Notes under the pieces: generated by a model | The model's database searches: none | What the model was told of the DNA's origin: nothing | Seen by the model: the letters and a program-made list of their open reading frames with translations, nothing else | Program-made: the position numbers and the translations under genes | In this document: positions 24,697 to 34,702 of the stretch, in pieces | Position numbering within the stretch: the stretch's first letter is position 1 | Layout: each line of letters opens with the position of its first letter | NCBI GenBank assembly: GCA_963738185.1 | Contig: CAVTVA010000003.1 | Span: 1,736,001 to 1,800,000 of the forward strand | Source of the DNA: AP-15 sp963738185 | GTDB taxonomy: Bacteria; Pseudomonadota; Alphaproteobacteria; ATCC43930; CGMCC-115725 | DNA length: 64,000 nt | Reading direction: 5' to 3'

Positions 24697-25803
24697 ATGC
24701 GCATCGCGTTTTATGCGCCGCTGAAATCGCCCGATCATCCGGTGCCGTCGGGGGATCGGCGGGTGGCGCAGCTGTTCGTTGCAGCATTGCAGCAGGCCGG
24801 GCACGCGCCGGCGCTGGCGGCGCGCTTTCGCAGCTTTGAGGGGCAGGGCGACCCGATCCGCCAGGCGCGGCTGGCCACGGTCGGTCGGGCCCTCGCCAAT
24901 CGTTTCCTGCGCCGCTGCCGGGCCGCTCCCGAGACCGCGCCGGAGCTGTGGTTCACCTACCACATTCACCACAAGGCGCCCGATTGGCTGGGGCCGCGCA
25001 TCGCCGCGAGGCTCGGCATTCCCTATGTCGTCGCCGAGGCCTCGTTTGCCCCCAAGCAGGCCGGCGGGCCCTGGGAATTAGGCCATCGCGCGGCCGGGCA
25101 AGCGATCGGCCGCGCCGCCGCGGTGATCGGGCTCAACCCGGCCGACCGCGATTGCGTGCTGCCATTGCTCGCCGACCCCTCGCGCTGGGTCTCGATCCGG
25201 CCGTTTCTCGACGCCGGCTCCTACGGGCCGCGGGCGCGGGGCGGGCGCGGGCCGCCGCGGCTGATCACGGTGGCGATGATGCGGCAGGGCGACAAGCTCG
25301 CCTCCTACCGGGTCCTTGGCGAAGCCTTGACGCTGCTGCGCGATCTCGACTGGTCGCTCGGCGTGGTCGGCGACGGCGCTGCCCGGCCCGAGGTCGCGCG
25401 CGCGCTGGCTCCGCTCGACCGGCGGGTTCGCTGGATCGGGGCGCTCGGGCCCGCGGCGCTCAGCGAGGAGCTCGCCGCCGCCGATCTCTGTGTGTGGCCG
25501 GCAATCAACGAAGCGTACGGCATGGCCTTGCTCGAAGCGCAGGCGAGCGGTCTGCCGGTAATCGCCGGCGCCAGCGGCGGGGTCGGCGAAATTGTCGCGG
25601 CGGAGGCGACCGGGCTGCTCGCGCCGCCGGGCGATGCGGCGGCCTTTGCTGCGGCAGTGCGGCGGCTGATCCTCGACCATGACCTGCGCGCCCGCTTCGC
25701 CGCGGCGGCACGCCGGCGCGTCCTCGACGAGCATGACCTCCCGGCCGCCTCCCGTCGGCTCTGTGCCGTGATTGATGCCTTGCGGCCAGCCGATGCCGCG
25801 TAG
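24697..25803 (+). CDS. Family 4 glycosyltransferase
   Basis: The 368-residue GT-B enzyme starts MRIAFYAPLKSPDHPVPSGDRRVAQLFVAAL, like other GT4 proteins that take a polymer acceptor. The C-terminal domain has VGDGAARPEVARALAP, then NEAYGMALLEAQASGLPVIAGASGGVGEIV with the donor-binding Glu pair, and APPGDAAAFAAAV. It starts 12 bases after the previous glycosyltransferase and belongs to the same operon. Confidence 0.83.
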   Translation: MRIAFYAPLKSPDHPVPSGDRRVAQLFVAALQQAGHAPALAARFRSFEGQGDPIRQARLATVGRALANRFLRRCRAAPETAPELWFTYHIHHKAPDWLGPRIAARLGIPYVVAEASFAPKQAGGPWELGHRAAGQAIGRAAAVIGLNPADRDCVLPLLADPSRWVSIRPFLDAGSYGPRARGGRGPPRLITVAMMRQGDKLASYRVLGEALTLLRDLDWSLGVVGDGAARPEVARALAPLDRRVRWIGALGPAALSEELAAADLCVWPAINEAYGMALLEAQASGLPVIAGASGGVGEIVAAEATGLLAPPGDAAAFAAAVRRLILDHDLRARFAAAARRRVLDEHDLPAASRRLCAVIDALRPADAA

Positions 25804-25833
25804 CGCGCGCTCGACCGAGGCGATCGAGGCCGC

Positions 25834-27051
25834 GTGACCGGCTCCGTCCTGTTCTATGTGCAGCATTTGCTCGGCATCGGGCATCTGCGGCGGGCGCTCC
25901 ACCTGGTCGACGGCTTGGCGGCGCAAGGGCTTGCGGTGACGTTGGTTTCGGGCGGCGAGAAGGTGTCCGATCTGGCCGCGACCGCCGCCACGCGCCTGGT
26001 CCAGCTGGCGCCGGTCCGGGCGCAGGACGCAGGCTTTACCGGTCTGGTCGACGCTGATGGCCGGCCGATCGACGACACGCTGCGGGCATGCCGTCGCGCG
26101 GCCTTGCTCGAAGCGTTTGCCGCGGCCGAGCCGGACGCGGTCATCATCGAGGCGTTTCCGTTTGGCCGGCGCGCCTTCCGCTTCGAGCTCGATCCGCTGC
26201 TCGCCGCCGCCCGCGCTCGCCGCAACCGGCCGCTGGTGCTGTGCTCGCTGCGCGACATTGTGGTGGCGCCGCAAGACCGCGCGCGCCGGCAGGTCATCAT
26301 CGAGCGCGTGCGCGCCGATTTCGATGCCGTCCTGGTGCACGGCGACCCCGGCTTGATCACGCTCGACGCCAGCTTTCCAGAAGCGTCCGAGATCGCCGAC
26401 CGGCTTGTCTACACCGGCTATGTCGCAGCACCGATCGAGCCGGCCGGCGCCGATGACGGGGCCGGCGAAGGCGAAGTGCTGGTCTCGACCGGCGGCGGGG
26501 CTGTCGGTGGCGCGCTGCTGACGACCGCGCTCGAGGCGCGGCGTCGCGGCTGCCTCGGCGATCTCGATTGGCGGCTGCTGACTGGGCCAAACCTGGCCGC
26601 GGCGGAATTCTCCGCGCTGACGGAGAGGCTCCCGCCACGGGTTCGGGTCGAACGCTATCGCCGCGATTTTCCGCAACGGCTGCGGCATTGCCGGGTTTCG
26701 GTCAGCCAGGCAGGCTACAACACCGTCCTCGACATCCTCGCCGCCCGCGCCGCCGCCGTGCTGGTGCCGTTCGCGGAAGGGCGCGAGAGCGAGCAGACCC
26801 TTCGGGCCGAGCGGCTGGCGGCGCGCGGGGCCGTCGAAATGTTGGCGCCCGGCGAGCTGTCGCCGGACCGGCTCGCCGAAGCGATCGAGCGCGCGGCGAC
26901 GCGCCGGCCAGCGGCGCTCGCGATCGATACCGGCGGTGCGCAGCGCAGCGCGCGGCTGGTCGCCGGCATGATTAGCGATGCTGCCCGCGGTGGGGGAGCG
27001 GCGATTGAGGATTTCGTAATGTCGCCGGGTGACTATACGGCCGACAAATGA
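25834..27051 (+). CDS. Glycosyltransferase family protein (MurG/GT28-like), paralogue of 22157-23383
   Basis: This 405-residue protein starts at a GTG. VLFYVQHLLGIGHLRRALHLVDGL matches the acceptor loop of the first gene of the operon. VSTGGGAVGGALL and VSVSQAGYNTVLDILAARAAAVLVPF are the donor-site segments of GT28/MurG-like proteins. It is followed by a deacetylase gene whose ATG overlaps its stop (ATGA). Two such proteins in one operon suggest two successive transfers or two subunits, which is an inference. Confidence 0.78.
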   Translation: MTGSVLFYVQHLLGIGHLRRALHLVDGLAAQGLAVTLVSGGEKVSDLAATAATRLVQLAPVRAQDAGFTGLVDADGRPIDDTLRACRRAALLEAFAAAEPDAVIIEAFPFGRRAFRFELDPLLAAARARRNRPLVLCSLRDIVVAPQDRARRQVIIERVRADFDAVLVHGDPGLITLDASFPEASEIADRLVYTGYVAAPIEPAGADDGAGEGEVLVSTGGGAVGGALLTTALEARRRGCLGDLDWRLLTGPNLAAAEFSALTERLPPRVRVERYRRDFPQRLRHCRVSVSQAGYNTVLDILAARAAAVLVPFAEGRESEQTLRAERLAARGAVEMLAPGELSPDRLAEAIERAATRRPAALAIDTGGAQRSARLVAGMISDAARGGGAAIEDFVMSPGDYTADK

Positions 27052-27905
27052 TAAGTCTCTGCCAACCCTCACCGGTCGCCACGGCGCGATGGTGCGACTT
27101 GGCGGCTGAGCTCGACCGCTGGGGAGAGGAAGGGAGGACCGCTACCTTGTGGTGGCGCGACGACGACGCGGCGGCGCCGGACGGGCGCCTCGACCGCCTG
27201 CTGGAAATCGCCGGAGATGTTCCGGTGGCCCTCGCGGTCATCCCGGCGGCAGCGGAGCCTGGCCTTGCTGCACGCCTCGGCGGCACTGCTGCGGCGCGGC
27301 CCGGCGCAGCACCGGCAGTCGCCGTGCTGCAGCACGGCTGGCGCCATTTGAACCATGCTGCCGGAGCGAAGAAAAGCGAGTTTCCCGCGACCCGCTCACC
27401 AGCCGCTGTGTCGGTCGAGCTCAGCGCGGGCCGGGCGCGGCTTGCCGCATTGTTCGGGACCCGCGCGCTCGACGTGCTGGCGCCGCCCTGGAACCGCCTC
27501 GATCAGCGCTTTTTGCCGCTGTTGGCGGGATGCGGGATCGCGGCCGTGTCGCGGGTCGGGCCGCGGCGCACGGCATGGCCGTCGCCGGGGGTGTTCGAGG
27601 CCAATGTTCACGTCGATCTGGTCGCCTGGAAGCGCGACCGCGGCTTTATCGGCGAGGGCGCCGCGCTGATGGGCCTCGTCGGGCATTTGCGCGCGCGCCG
27701 CAGCGGCGCCGCGGATGGCGCCGAGCCGAGCGGGATCCTGACCCATCACCTGGTGCAGGATGAAGCCACTGGCGCCTTTCTCGGCCGACTGATCGAGCTG
27801 ACCGCCAACCATCCCGCAGCCCGCTGGCTCGCCGGCAGCGAGGTCTTCGCCTCCGCCATCGGGCCGCCCACAGGGAGCGGCGCGGCGAACGAGACCCCGC
27901 CGTGA
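27048..27905 (+). CDS. Polysaccharide deacetylase-like protein
   Basis: The 285-residue protein resembles NodB-fold carbohydrate esterases of glycosyltransferase operons. The segment TATLWWRDDDAAAPDGRLDRLLEIA has the catalytic and metal Asp. LQHGWRHLNHA gives the His pair and VLAPPWNRLD is the late conserved loop. It would remove N-acetyl or O-acetyl groups from the polymer made by the neighbouring transferases. Its start overlaps the previous stop (ATGA) and its stop overlaps the next start (GTGA), so translation is coupled on both sides. Confidence 0.78.
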   Translation: MISLCQPSPVATARWCDLAAELDRWGEEGRTATLWWRDDDAAAPDGRLDRLLEIAGDVPVALAVIPAAAEPGLAARLGGTAAARPGAAPAVAVLQHGWRHLNHAAGAKKSEFPATRSPAAVSVELSAGRARLAALFGTRALDVLAPPWNRLDQRFLPLLAGCGIAAVSRVGPRRTAWPSPGVFEANVHVDLVAWKRDRGFIGEGAALMGLVGHLRARRSGAADGAEPSGILTHHLVQDEATGAFLGRLIELTANHPAARWLAGSEVFASAIGPPTGSGAANETPP

Positions 27906-28421
27906 CCCGGCACACCTATCCCGGCTCGGCGATGCTCGGCGACTATCTGCGCGCTGCCGCCGGCCTGGTGCCGACCGCCGCGATCCTTGTATTCGCCCCG
28001 CTTGGCGCTGTAGGCGCCGCTGTCGTGGGCGGCCTCGTCGCGCTGTTCGCGGTGTTTGGCCTGCGCACCGCGCTGCGCCACGGGACCCGGGTCGAGATGA
28101 CCGAGACCGGGCTGTCGGCCTCGGGCCCGCTCGGCGTCACGATCCGCTGGGCCGAGCTCGACCGGATGCAAGCTCGCCTATTATTCGACCCGACGCGACC
28201 GCCGTGACGGGTGGATGCAGCTCGAGCTGCGCGCCGGCGCGGCGGTGCTTCGCCTCGACAGCCGCATCGACGGGTTCGCCCAGCTGGTCGAGCGCTCGGC
28301 GCTGGCCGCGGGCGCGCGCCGCCTGGTGCCGAGCGCGGCGACGGCGGCCAATCTCGAGGCGCTCGGCATCGTGCCCCCGGCATTTGCGATCGCCGAGGCG
28401 ACGGGCGGAGCGATGGCATGA
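27902..28421 (+). pseudogene. Small membrane protein with PH-like domain, +1 frameshift
   Basis: A GTG start (27902) overlaps the deacetylase stop. The first frame gives two membrane helices (AGLVPTAAILVFAPLGAVGAAVVGGLVALFAVFGL) and then TGLSASGPLGVTIRWAELDRM, and would end at 28207. One extra C at 28169 (cgg atg c aag ctc) shifts the frame. Without it the protein continues LAYYSTRRDRRDGWMQLEL ... FAQLVERSALAA to a TGA at 28419-28421, about 172 residues. The soluble part looks like a bacterial PH-like domain. It overlaps the next gene's ATG (ATGA), tying the polysaccharide operon to the ABC transporter. Confidence 0.65.
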
Positions 28422-30322
28422 CCGATCTCTTGACGGTCCGCGACCTGCATGTGCGCTTTGCCGCACCTGGCGGGTCGATCCGCGCCGTCTCCGGCGCCTC
28501 GTTTCGCGTGCGCCCAGCACTCGACGGTGGCGCTGGTCGGCGAGTCCGGCTCCGGAAAATCGGTCGTCAGCCAGACGATCATGCGCATCCTGCCGCGCAG
28601 CGGCCACATCGCTCGCGGCGAGATTCTGTTCGTCGATCCGCGCGGCGACGGCACGCCGGTCGATCTGGTCAGGTTGCCGAGCGACGGCGCGGCGATGCGG
28701 GCGATCCGCGGCGGCCGCATCTCGATCATCTTTCAGGAGCCGATGACCTCGCTGTCGCCGCTGCACACGATCGGCGATCAGGTTGGCGAGGCGTTGCGGC
28801 TGCACCGCACGGTCGGCGCTGCGGAGGCCGCCGAATTGATGCGTGGAGATGCTGCGCCTGGTCGGCTTTCCCGACCCGGCGCGGGCGTTGCGCAGCTACC
28901 CGTTCGAGCTGTCGGGCGGGTTGCGGCAGCGCGCGATGATCGCGATGGCGCTGGTCTGCCGCCCGGCGCTGCTGATCGCCGACGAGCCGACGACCGCGCT
29001 CGACGTGACGATCCAGGCGCAGATCCTGAAGCTGATGCGTCGAGCTGCAGCACGAGCTCGGGATGGCGGTGCTGCTGATCACCCACGATCTCGGCGTCGT
29101 CGCCAACGTCGCCGAGGAAATCGTCGTCATGTACCGCGGCGAGGTCGTGGAGAGCGGCACCCTCGAAGACATCTTTCGCCATCGCCGAGCATCCCTATCT
29201 GCGCGCGCTGCTGCGCGCGGTGCCGCACTTCGACATGCAGCCGGGCGAGCGTCTGGTGCCGATCCGCGAGGTGGCCGCCGGCGATGCGCCGCATCTGATG
29301 GCCGAGAAGGTAGCGTGGCCGCCGGGGCCCTGCGGGCCGCTGCTCGAATGCGTCGGGATCCGCAAGAGCTATTCGATCCGCAAGGGCGGCTGGTTCGCCA
29401 GCACCGCGGCGCAGGTCGTCGCGGTCGATGACGTCAGCCTGAAGATCGAGCGCGGCGAATGCCTCGGGCTGGTCGGCGAAAGCGGCTGCGGCAAGACCAC
29501 GCTCAGCAAGGTCCTGCTGCGCGCGGTGACGCCCGATAACGGCTCGATCGCGTTCAACGATCGCGGCCGGCTGATCGACGTGCTGGCGCTCGACGGCGAC
29601 GGGCTGAAGCGGTTTCGCCGCCAGGTGCAGTTCATCTTTCAGGACCCGTTCGGCTCGCTCAACCCGCGCATGACGGTGTTCGACATCATCGAAGAGCCGC
29701 TGGTCGATCCACGGCATCGGCGACGCGCGCTCGCGGCGCGAGATGGTCGACGAGCTGGTCGGCCTGGTCGGGCTCGATCGCCGCCACCTGCGGCGCTATC
29801 CGCACAGCTTCTCCGGCGGACAGCGGCAGCGCATCGGCATCGCTCGGGCGCTGGCGCTGCGGCCCGATCTGGTGATCTGCGACGAGCCGATCTCGGCGCT
29901 CGACGTGTCGATCCAGGCGCAGATCCTGAACCTCTTGATGGACCTCAAGCAAAAGCTCGGGCTGACCTACCTGTTCATCTCGCACAATCTGGCGGTGGTC
30001 GACTACATCGCCGACCGGATCGCGGTGATGTGCGCCGGCCGCATCGTCGAGATCGCCGACCGCGGCGACATTGTTTCGCCAGCCGGTGCATCCCTACACC
30101 CAGGCGCTGCTGGCCGCGGTGCCGGCGCCCGATCTGGCCCATCCGCTCGATTTCGCCCAGCTGATGGAAGACCGCGCCTCCAACCCGGCGGCCTGGCCCG
30201 AGCCGTTCCGCCGTGAGCCGGCGAACCCGCCGCGGCTGATCGAGGTTGCCCCCGGCCACGCCGTCGAGGCGCGGGCATTGCCGGCGATGCCGGCCCTGGC
30301 CGGCGGCTTGGCCCGGGCGTGA
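28418..30322 (+). pseudogene. Peptide-type ABC transporter ATPase with two fused ABC domains, six +1 insertions
   Basis: Read across frames, this is a fused DppD-DppF/YejF-type ATPase that would power the two permeases downstream. Domain 1 has VALVGESGSGKSVVSQ (Walker A), IIFQEPMTSLSP (Q-loop), SYPFELSGGLRQR (signature), LLIADEPTTALDVT (Walker B) and LITHDLGVV. Domain 2 has LGLVGESGCGKTTLSK, FIFQDPFGSLNPRM, FSGGQRQRIGIARAL, VICDEPISALDVS and FISHNLAVV. The frame is broken six times, each by a single added base: near 28520, at 28842 (atg c gtg), 29038 (atg c gtc), 29180 (cgc c atc), 29706 (gtc g atc) and 30073 (att g ttt). Removing six bases leaves exactly 633 codons with no internal stop. No residue of any ATPase motif is lost. 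It is a pseudogene only if the sequence is correct. Confidence 0.85.
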
Positions 30323-30338
30323 GGAAGAGAGCGCCGCG

Positions 30339-32340
30339 ATGAGCCGAGACCGGCCGCGATCGATCGGCAGGCGTCGGAGAACGGGGTTTCGCCTCATCCT
30401 CGCGCTGGCGCGCGGCGCTGCTGGCGCCGGCGGCGCGCTCGGCGCGGGCCGATCGGCCGGCGCTGGTGGAGACGCCGTTTTTCGCGCCGGCGGTGGCGAG
30501 CGGGGCGCTGCCAAAGGTCGAGGACCGCGTCCCGGCCGATCCGGTGGCTGGTCGATACGAGCGGCACGCCCGGCGGCACCTGCGCATGCTGATGGCTCAG
30601 CCCCAAGGACACCCGCATGATGGTGGTCTACGGCTATGCGCGGCTGCTCGGCTACACCCCGGCGCTCAAAATCGAGCCGGATATTCTGACCTCGATCGAT
30701 GTCGAGGGCGGCCGGGTGTTCACCCTGCATCTGCGCCAGGGCATGAAATGGTCGGACGGGCAGCCCTTCACCGCCGAGGATTTCCGCTATTGGTTCGAGG
30801 ATGTGGCCGAGAATCCCAAGCTGTCGCCCTCGGGGCTGCCGGTGGCGCTGCTGCCGCAGGGTCAGCCGCCGCAATTCAAGGTGCTCGACGCCGTCACGGT
30901 CCGCTATAGCTGGCCGCAGCCAAACCCATTGTTCCTCCCCGCTCTGGCCGATGCCGACCCCTTGTTCATCTATTGCCCTGCTCATTATTTGAAGCAATTC
31001 GACAAGAAATATGCCAACAAGGTTAAGCTTGCCGCTCTGGTGAAAACGACCAGGGTCCACAATTGGGCGCGCTCTGTTCCATCGGATGAACGCCATGTAC
31101 CGGAACGACAATCCCGATCTGCCGACGCTGGAGCCGTGGGTTCTTAAAACTAAGCCTGCCGTCGGAGCGGATGGTGTTCGAACGGAACCCGTATTACTAC
31201 CGCGTCGACGCGCGCGGGCCACCAGCTGCCCTATATCGACCGCGTGATCGTGTCGCTCGCCGACAGCCAGATCATCCCGGCCAAGACCGGCGCCGGCGAA
31301 AGCGATCTGCAGGCGCGCTATCTGAGCTTCGACGACTATACGTTTTTGCGGCGCAACGAGGAGAGCGAGCACCTACAAGGTGCATCTGTGGCGCACCGGG
31401 CCGGGCAGCCAATTCGCGCTCTATCCCAACCTCAATGTCGATGACCCGGTGTGGCGGGGTTTGGTGCGCGACGTGCGCTTTCGCCGCGCCTTGTCGCTCG
31501 CCGTCAATCGCCACGAGATCAACCAGGTGCTCTATTTCGGGCTGGCGATCGAAGGGCAGAACACGGTCTTGCCGCAGAGCCCGCTCTACAAGCCCGCCTA
31601 TCGCACGGCCTGGGCGCAATTCGATCTGGGCGAAGCCAACCGGCTGCTCGATCTGATCGGCTTGACCAAGCGCAACGGCGATGGCGTGCGTCTGCTCCCC
31701 GATGGCCGGCCGATGGAGATCGTCGTCGAGGATTCGGGCGAGTGGCCCGAGAAGTCCGACGTGCTAGAGCTGATCCGCGATTCCTGGCGCCATATCGGCA
31801 TCAGCCTGTTTGCCAAGCCGCTGCAGCTCACGCTGTTCCGGCGCCGGGTGTTTTCCGGCGAAACCTTGATGTCGATCGACAAGGGGGTCGATGACGGGCT
31901 GCCCAGCGCAGCGTCCTCGCCGTGGGAGTTTGCGCCGACCAGCCAACAGCAGCTCGAATGGCCGAAATGGGGACAGTATTACGAGACCAAGGGGATGGCT
32001 GGACGACCCGCCCGATTTGCCGTCCGCGGTGCAGCTGAGGGACCTCTATAACGACTGGCTCGGCACCGCTTCGCCGCAACAGCACACGCAGATCTGGCAC
32101 CAGATCCTGGAGACCTGGGCGCAACAGGTGTTTTCGATCGGGACCGTCGCCGGGGTGCTGCAGCCGGTGGTGGTCAGCGACAAGCTGCACAACGTTCCCG
32201 ACAAGGGCATCTACAACTGGGATCCCGGCGCCTTTTTCGGCATGTACAAGCCGGACCGTTTCTGGCTCGGCCCGACGCCGGCGGCGAAATCGGCGTCCGC
32301 CGTGCCAGGCGCGCCGGCGCTTCCGCAAACAACCCCATGA
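30339..32340 (+). pseudogene. Family-5 extracellular solute-binding protein, eight +1 insertions and one deletion
   Basis: This is the binding protein of the peptide/nickel-type ABC transporter. GAGGAAGAGAG precedes ATG 30339. A signal region (LALLAPAARSARA, after a shift) is followed by GGTLRMLMAQPKD, DGQPFTAEDFRYWFED, NPNLNVDDPVWR, RALSLAVNRHEINQVLYFGLA and NWDPGAFFGMYKPDRFW. The frame changes nine times. Bases are added at 30411, 30544, 30604, 31070, 31158, 31219, 31373 and 31995, and one is missing near 30580. After correction there are 665 codons with no stop, a normal size for this family. Amino-acid sequence between the shifts is uninterrupted and family-like. The stop codon lies in the first unit of a 15-base tandem repeat. 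Confidence 0.85.
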
Positions 32341-32380
32341 CCAGCAGCCCCATCGCCAGCAGCCCCATGACCAGCAGCCC
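32336..32380. repeat. Three tandem 15-base repeats at the end of the binding-protein gene
   Basis: Three units follow each other: catgaccagcagccc, catcgccagcagccc and catgaccagcagccc. The binding-protein stop (TGA 32338-32340) is inside the first. A fourth, degenerate unit follows. The period is a multiple of 3, as in the DDQTT repeat at 35729-35782, with which it shares the core atgaccag. Confidence 0.75.
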
Positions 32381-32434
32381 TATAACCAAAGGCCGGCCGC
32401 GCAATACAGGCCTGGTGAGGAGGGAACCGGCCCG

Positions 32435-33433
32435 ATGCTGAGCTACATCATCCACCGCCTGCTGATCATGGTGCCGACCCTGATCGCGATCAGCATCGTC
32501 ATCTTCACCATCATCAACCTGCCTCCCGGCAACTACTTTACTACCTACGTCGCCGAGCTGGAGAGCTCGGGCGAGACGGCCGATCTCGCCAAGGTCAAAT
32601 TTCTCGAAGCCGAATACGGCTTCGATCGCCCGTTGTGGCAGCAATACCTCTATTGGGCCGGCGGCCTGCTGCATGGCGACATGGGATATTCGTTTTCTTA
32701 TGACCTGCCGGTCAACAAGGTGGTCGGCGACCGCATGCTGTTGACCGCCATCGTGTCGATAACCACGATCATCTTTACCTACCTCGTGGCGTTTCCGATT
32801 GGGGTCTATTCGGCGACGCACCAATATAGTCTCGGCGACCACCTGCTGACGTTGCTCGGGTTTCTCGGGCTGGCGACGCCGAGCTTTTTGTTGGCGCTGG
32901 TGCTGCTCTACCTGGCGAATGTCTATCTCGGGGTTTCGATCGGCGGGTTGATGGACCCGAGATACGCTGACCAGCCGTGGAGCTGGGGCAAGGTCGTCTC
33001 GCTGCTCGCCCATATCTGGATCCCGGTCATCGTGATCGGCACAGCCGGAACCGCGGCGATGATCCGCCGGCTGCGCGCCAACCTGCTCGACGAGCTGCAA
33101 AAGCAATATGTCGTGACGGCGCGCGCGAAAGGCCTTCATCCATTCAAGGTGCTGTTCAAATACCCGCTGCGCATGGCGTTGAACCCGTTCATTTCCGATA
33201 TCGGGTCGCTGCTCCCGCAGGTCATCTCGGGTGCGGCGATCGTGTCGATCGTCCTGTCGCTGCCGACAACCGGGCCAATGCTGCTCGAATCGCTGCGCAG
33301 CCAGGATATGTACCTCGCCGGCTCGTTTTTGATGTTCATCTCGACCTTGACCGTGATCGGCGTGTTTGTCTCCGATCTGGCGCTGGCGCTGCTCGACCCG
33401 CGCATCCGGCTGCAGGCGGGACGGCGCCAGTGA
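32435..33433 (+). CDS. ABC transporter permease, DppB type
   Basis: The 332-residue membrane protein is a binding-protein-dependent permease of the peptide/nickel family. ATG 32435 has GGAGGGA upstream. MLSYIIHRLLIMVPTLIAISIVIFTIINL is the first helix of DppB-type proteins. ARAKGLHPFKVLFKYPLRMALNPFI is the EAA cytoplasmic loop that contacts the ATPase. Six membrane helices are expected. The frame is intact, unlike the two genes before it. Its stop overlaps the start of the second permease (GTGA). Confidence 0.9.
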   Translation: MLSYIIHRLLIMVPTLIAISIVIFTIINLPPGNYFTTYVAELESSGETADLAKVKFLEAEYGFDRPLWQQYLYWAGGLLHGDMGYSFSYDLPVNKVVGDRMLLTAIVSITTIIFTYLVAFPIGVYSATHQYSLGDHLLTLLGFLGLATPSFLLALVLLYLANVYLGVSIGGLMDPRYADQPWSWGKVVSLLAHIWIPVIVIGTAGTAAMIRRLRANLLDELQKQYVVTARAKGLHPFKVLFKYPLRMALNPFISDIGSLLPQVISGAAIVSIVLSLPTTGPMLLESLRSQDMYLAGSFLMFISTLTVIGVFVSDLALALLDPRIRLQAGRRQ

Positions 33434-34641
33434 GCGATCTGACCCTTATCCCCGGCTCACCGCCCGAACCCGCCGGCGGCAGCTCGGCGCCGGTGCCGCT
33501 GCCGCATTACGTTGCCACCGCGCCATACGATCCTTACGCGGTCGAGCGGATGACCGCGGCGCAGGAGCGCTTCTACGTCGCCTCGCAGTGGCGCATGATG
33601 TGGTGGAAGCTGCGCCGTCACCGGGTCGCCGTCGCCGCCGGCGCGATCCTGGTGGCGATGTATCTCGGCATCACGATCTGCGAATTCCTCGCCCCCTACG
33701 GGATCGACACGCGCAACACCGATTTCATTTACGCCCCGCCGCAGCCGGTGCACATTTTCGATCATGGGCGGCTCGTCGCCCCCTATGTGTATGGCTACGA
33801 TTACCGGCTCGACATGCGCCGGCTCGAGCGGATCTACACGCCCGACCCCAAGAAGCGGCAGACCTTGCGGTTTTTCTGCCACGGCGACAGCTATCTGTTC
33901 TGGAGCTTGCTTCCCGGAAACTTGCATCTGGTTTGCCCGGCCAAGGGCGGGCAGCTGTTTCTGCTCGGCACCGACCGGCTGGGGCGCGATTTGATGTCGC
34001 GGATGATCTATGGCGCGCGCGTCTCGCTGACCGTCGGGCTGCTCGGCGTCGCGGTCAGCCTGACCCTCGGCATCGTCATCGGCGGGATTGCCGGCTATTA
34101 CGGCGGCTGGACCGATATCCTGATCCAGCGCGGCATGGAGGTCATCCAATCTTTCCCGCATCTGCCATTGTGGATGGCGCTGTCGGCGATCTTGCCGGTC
34201 AGCTGGAGCCCGATCTTCGTTTATTTCGGCATCACCTTAATCCTCGGGATGATCGACTGGACCCACCTCGCCCGCGCCGTGCGCTCAAAGCTGCTGGCGC
34301 TGCGCGAAGAGGATTTCTGCACCGCCGCGGTGCTGATGGGCGCGCGCCCGGCGCGCATCATCGGCCGCCATCTGCTGCCGAGCTTTACCAGCCATCTGAT
34401 CGCCTCGGCGACCCTGATGATCCCCGGGATGATCCTCGGTGAGACCGCGCTGTCGTTTCTCGGCCTTGGTGTGCGCCCGCCGATGACCAGCTGGGGCGTC
34501 TTGTTGAACGAAGCGCAGAACATGAACGTCGTGGCGCTCTACCCGTGGCTGATGCTGCCCGTGGTGGCGGTGATCGTCGCCGTGCTCGCCTTCAACTTTT
34601 TCGGCGACGGCCTGCGCGACGCTGCCGACCCTTATCATTGA
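33430..34641 (+). CDS. ABC transporter permease, DppC type
   Basis: The 403-residue membrane protein is the second permease of the transporter. The N-terminal 90 residues are a cytoplasmic extension, then a helix (VAVAAGAILVAMYLGITICEFL) and a periplasmic insertion of about 110 residues rich in Tyr, Arg and Asp. GTDRLGRDLMSRMIYGARVSLTVGLL and MGARPARIIGRHLLPSF (EAA loop) are standard DppC motifs, as is ETALSFLGLGVRPP. The GTG start overlaps the dppB-type stop (GTGA). The frame is intact. Confidence 0.9.
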   Translation: MSDLTLIPGSPPEPAGGSSAPVPLPHYVATAPYDPYAVERMTAAQERFYVASQWRMMWWKLRRHRVAVAAGAILVAMYLGITICEFLAPYGIDTRNTDFIYAPPQPVHIFDHGRLVAPYVYGYDYRLDMRRLERIYTPDPKKRQTLRFFCHGDSYLFWSLLPGNLHLVCPAKGGQLFLLGTDRLGRDLMSRMIYGARVSLTVGLLGVAVSLTLGIVIGGIAGYYGGWTDILIQRGMEVIQSFPHLPLWMALSAILPVSWSPIFVYFGITLILGMIDWTHLARAVRSKLLALREEDFCTAAVLMGARPARIIGRHLLPSFTSHLIASATLMIPGMILGETALSFLGLGVRPPMTSWGVLLNEAQNMNVVALYPWLMLPVVAVIVAVLAFNFFGDGLRDAADPYH

Positions 34642-34702
34642 GGGCAGCTCATTGCCGGGCAGCCGCCGCCTCAGGCGAGGGGGCGCTCGGCTCGCCGCCC
34701 GG

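Noticed and set aside
25078..27072. 664-codon open frame on the minus strand
   Set aside because: Antisense to two glycosyltransferase genes with clear motifs; the product is low-complexity Arg/Ala-rich.
28418..32340. Programmed +1 frameshifting as cause of all the frame breaks
   Set aside because: The codons at the breaks differ (CGT, GTT, CAT, CTA, ATG and others) with no shared slippery site or nearby stop, so no single recoding signal explains them.
32336..32380. CRISPR array
   Set aside because: The repeats are 15 bases, directly abutting, with no spacers.
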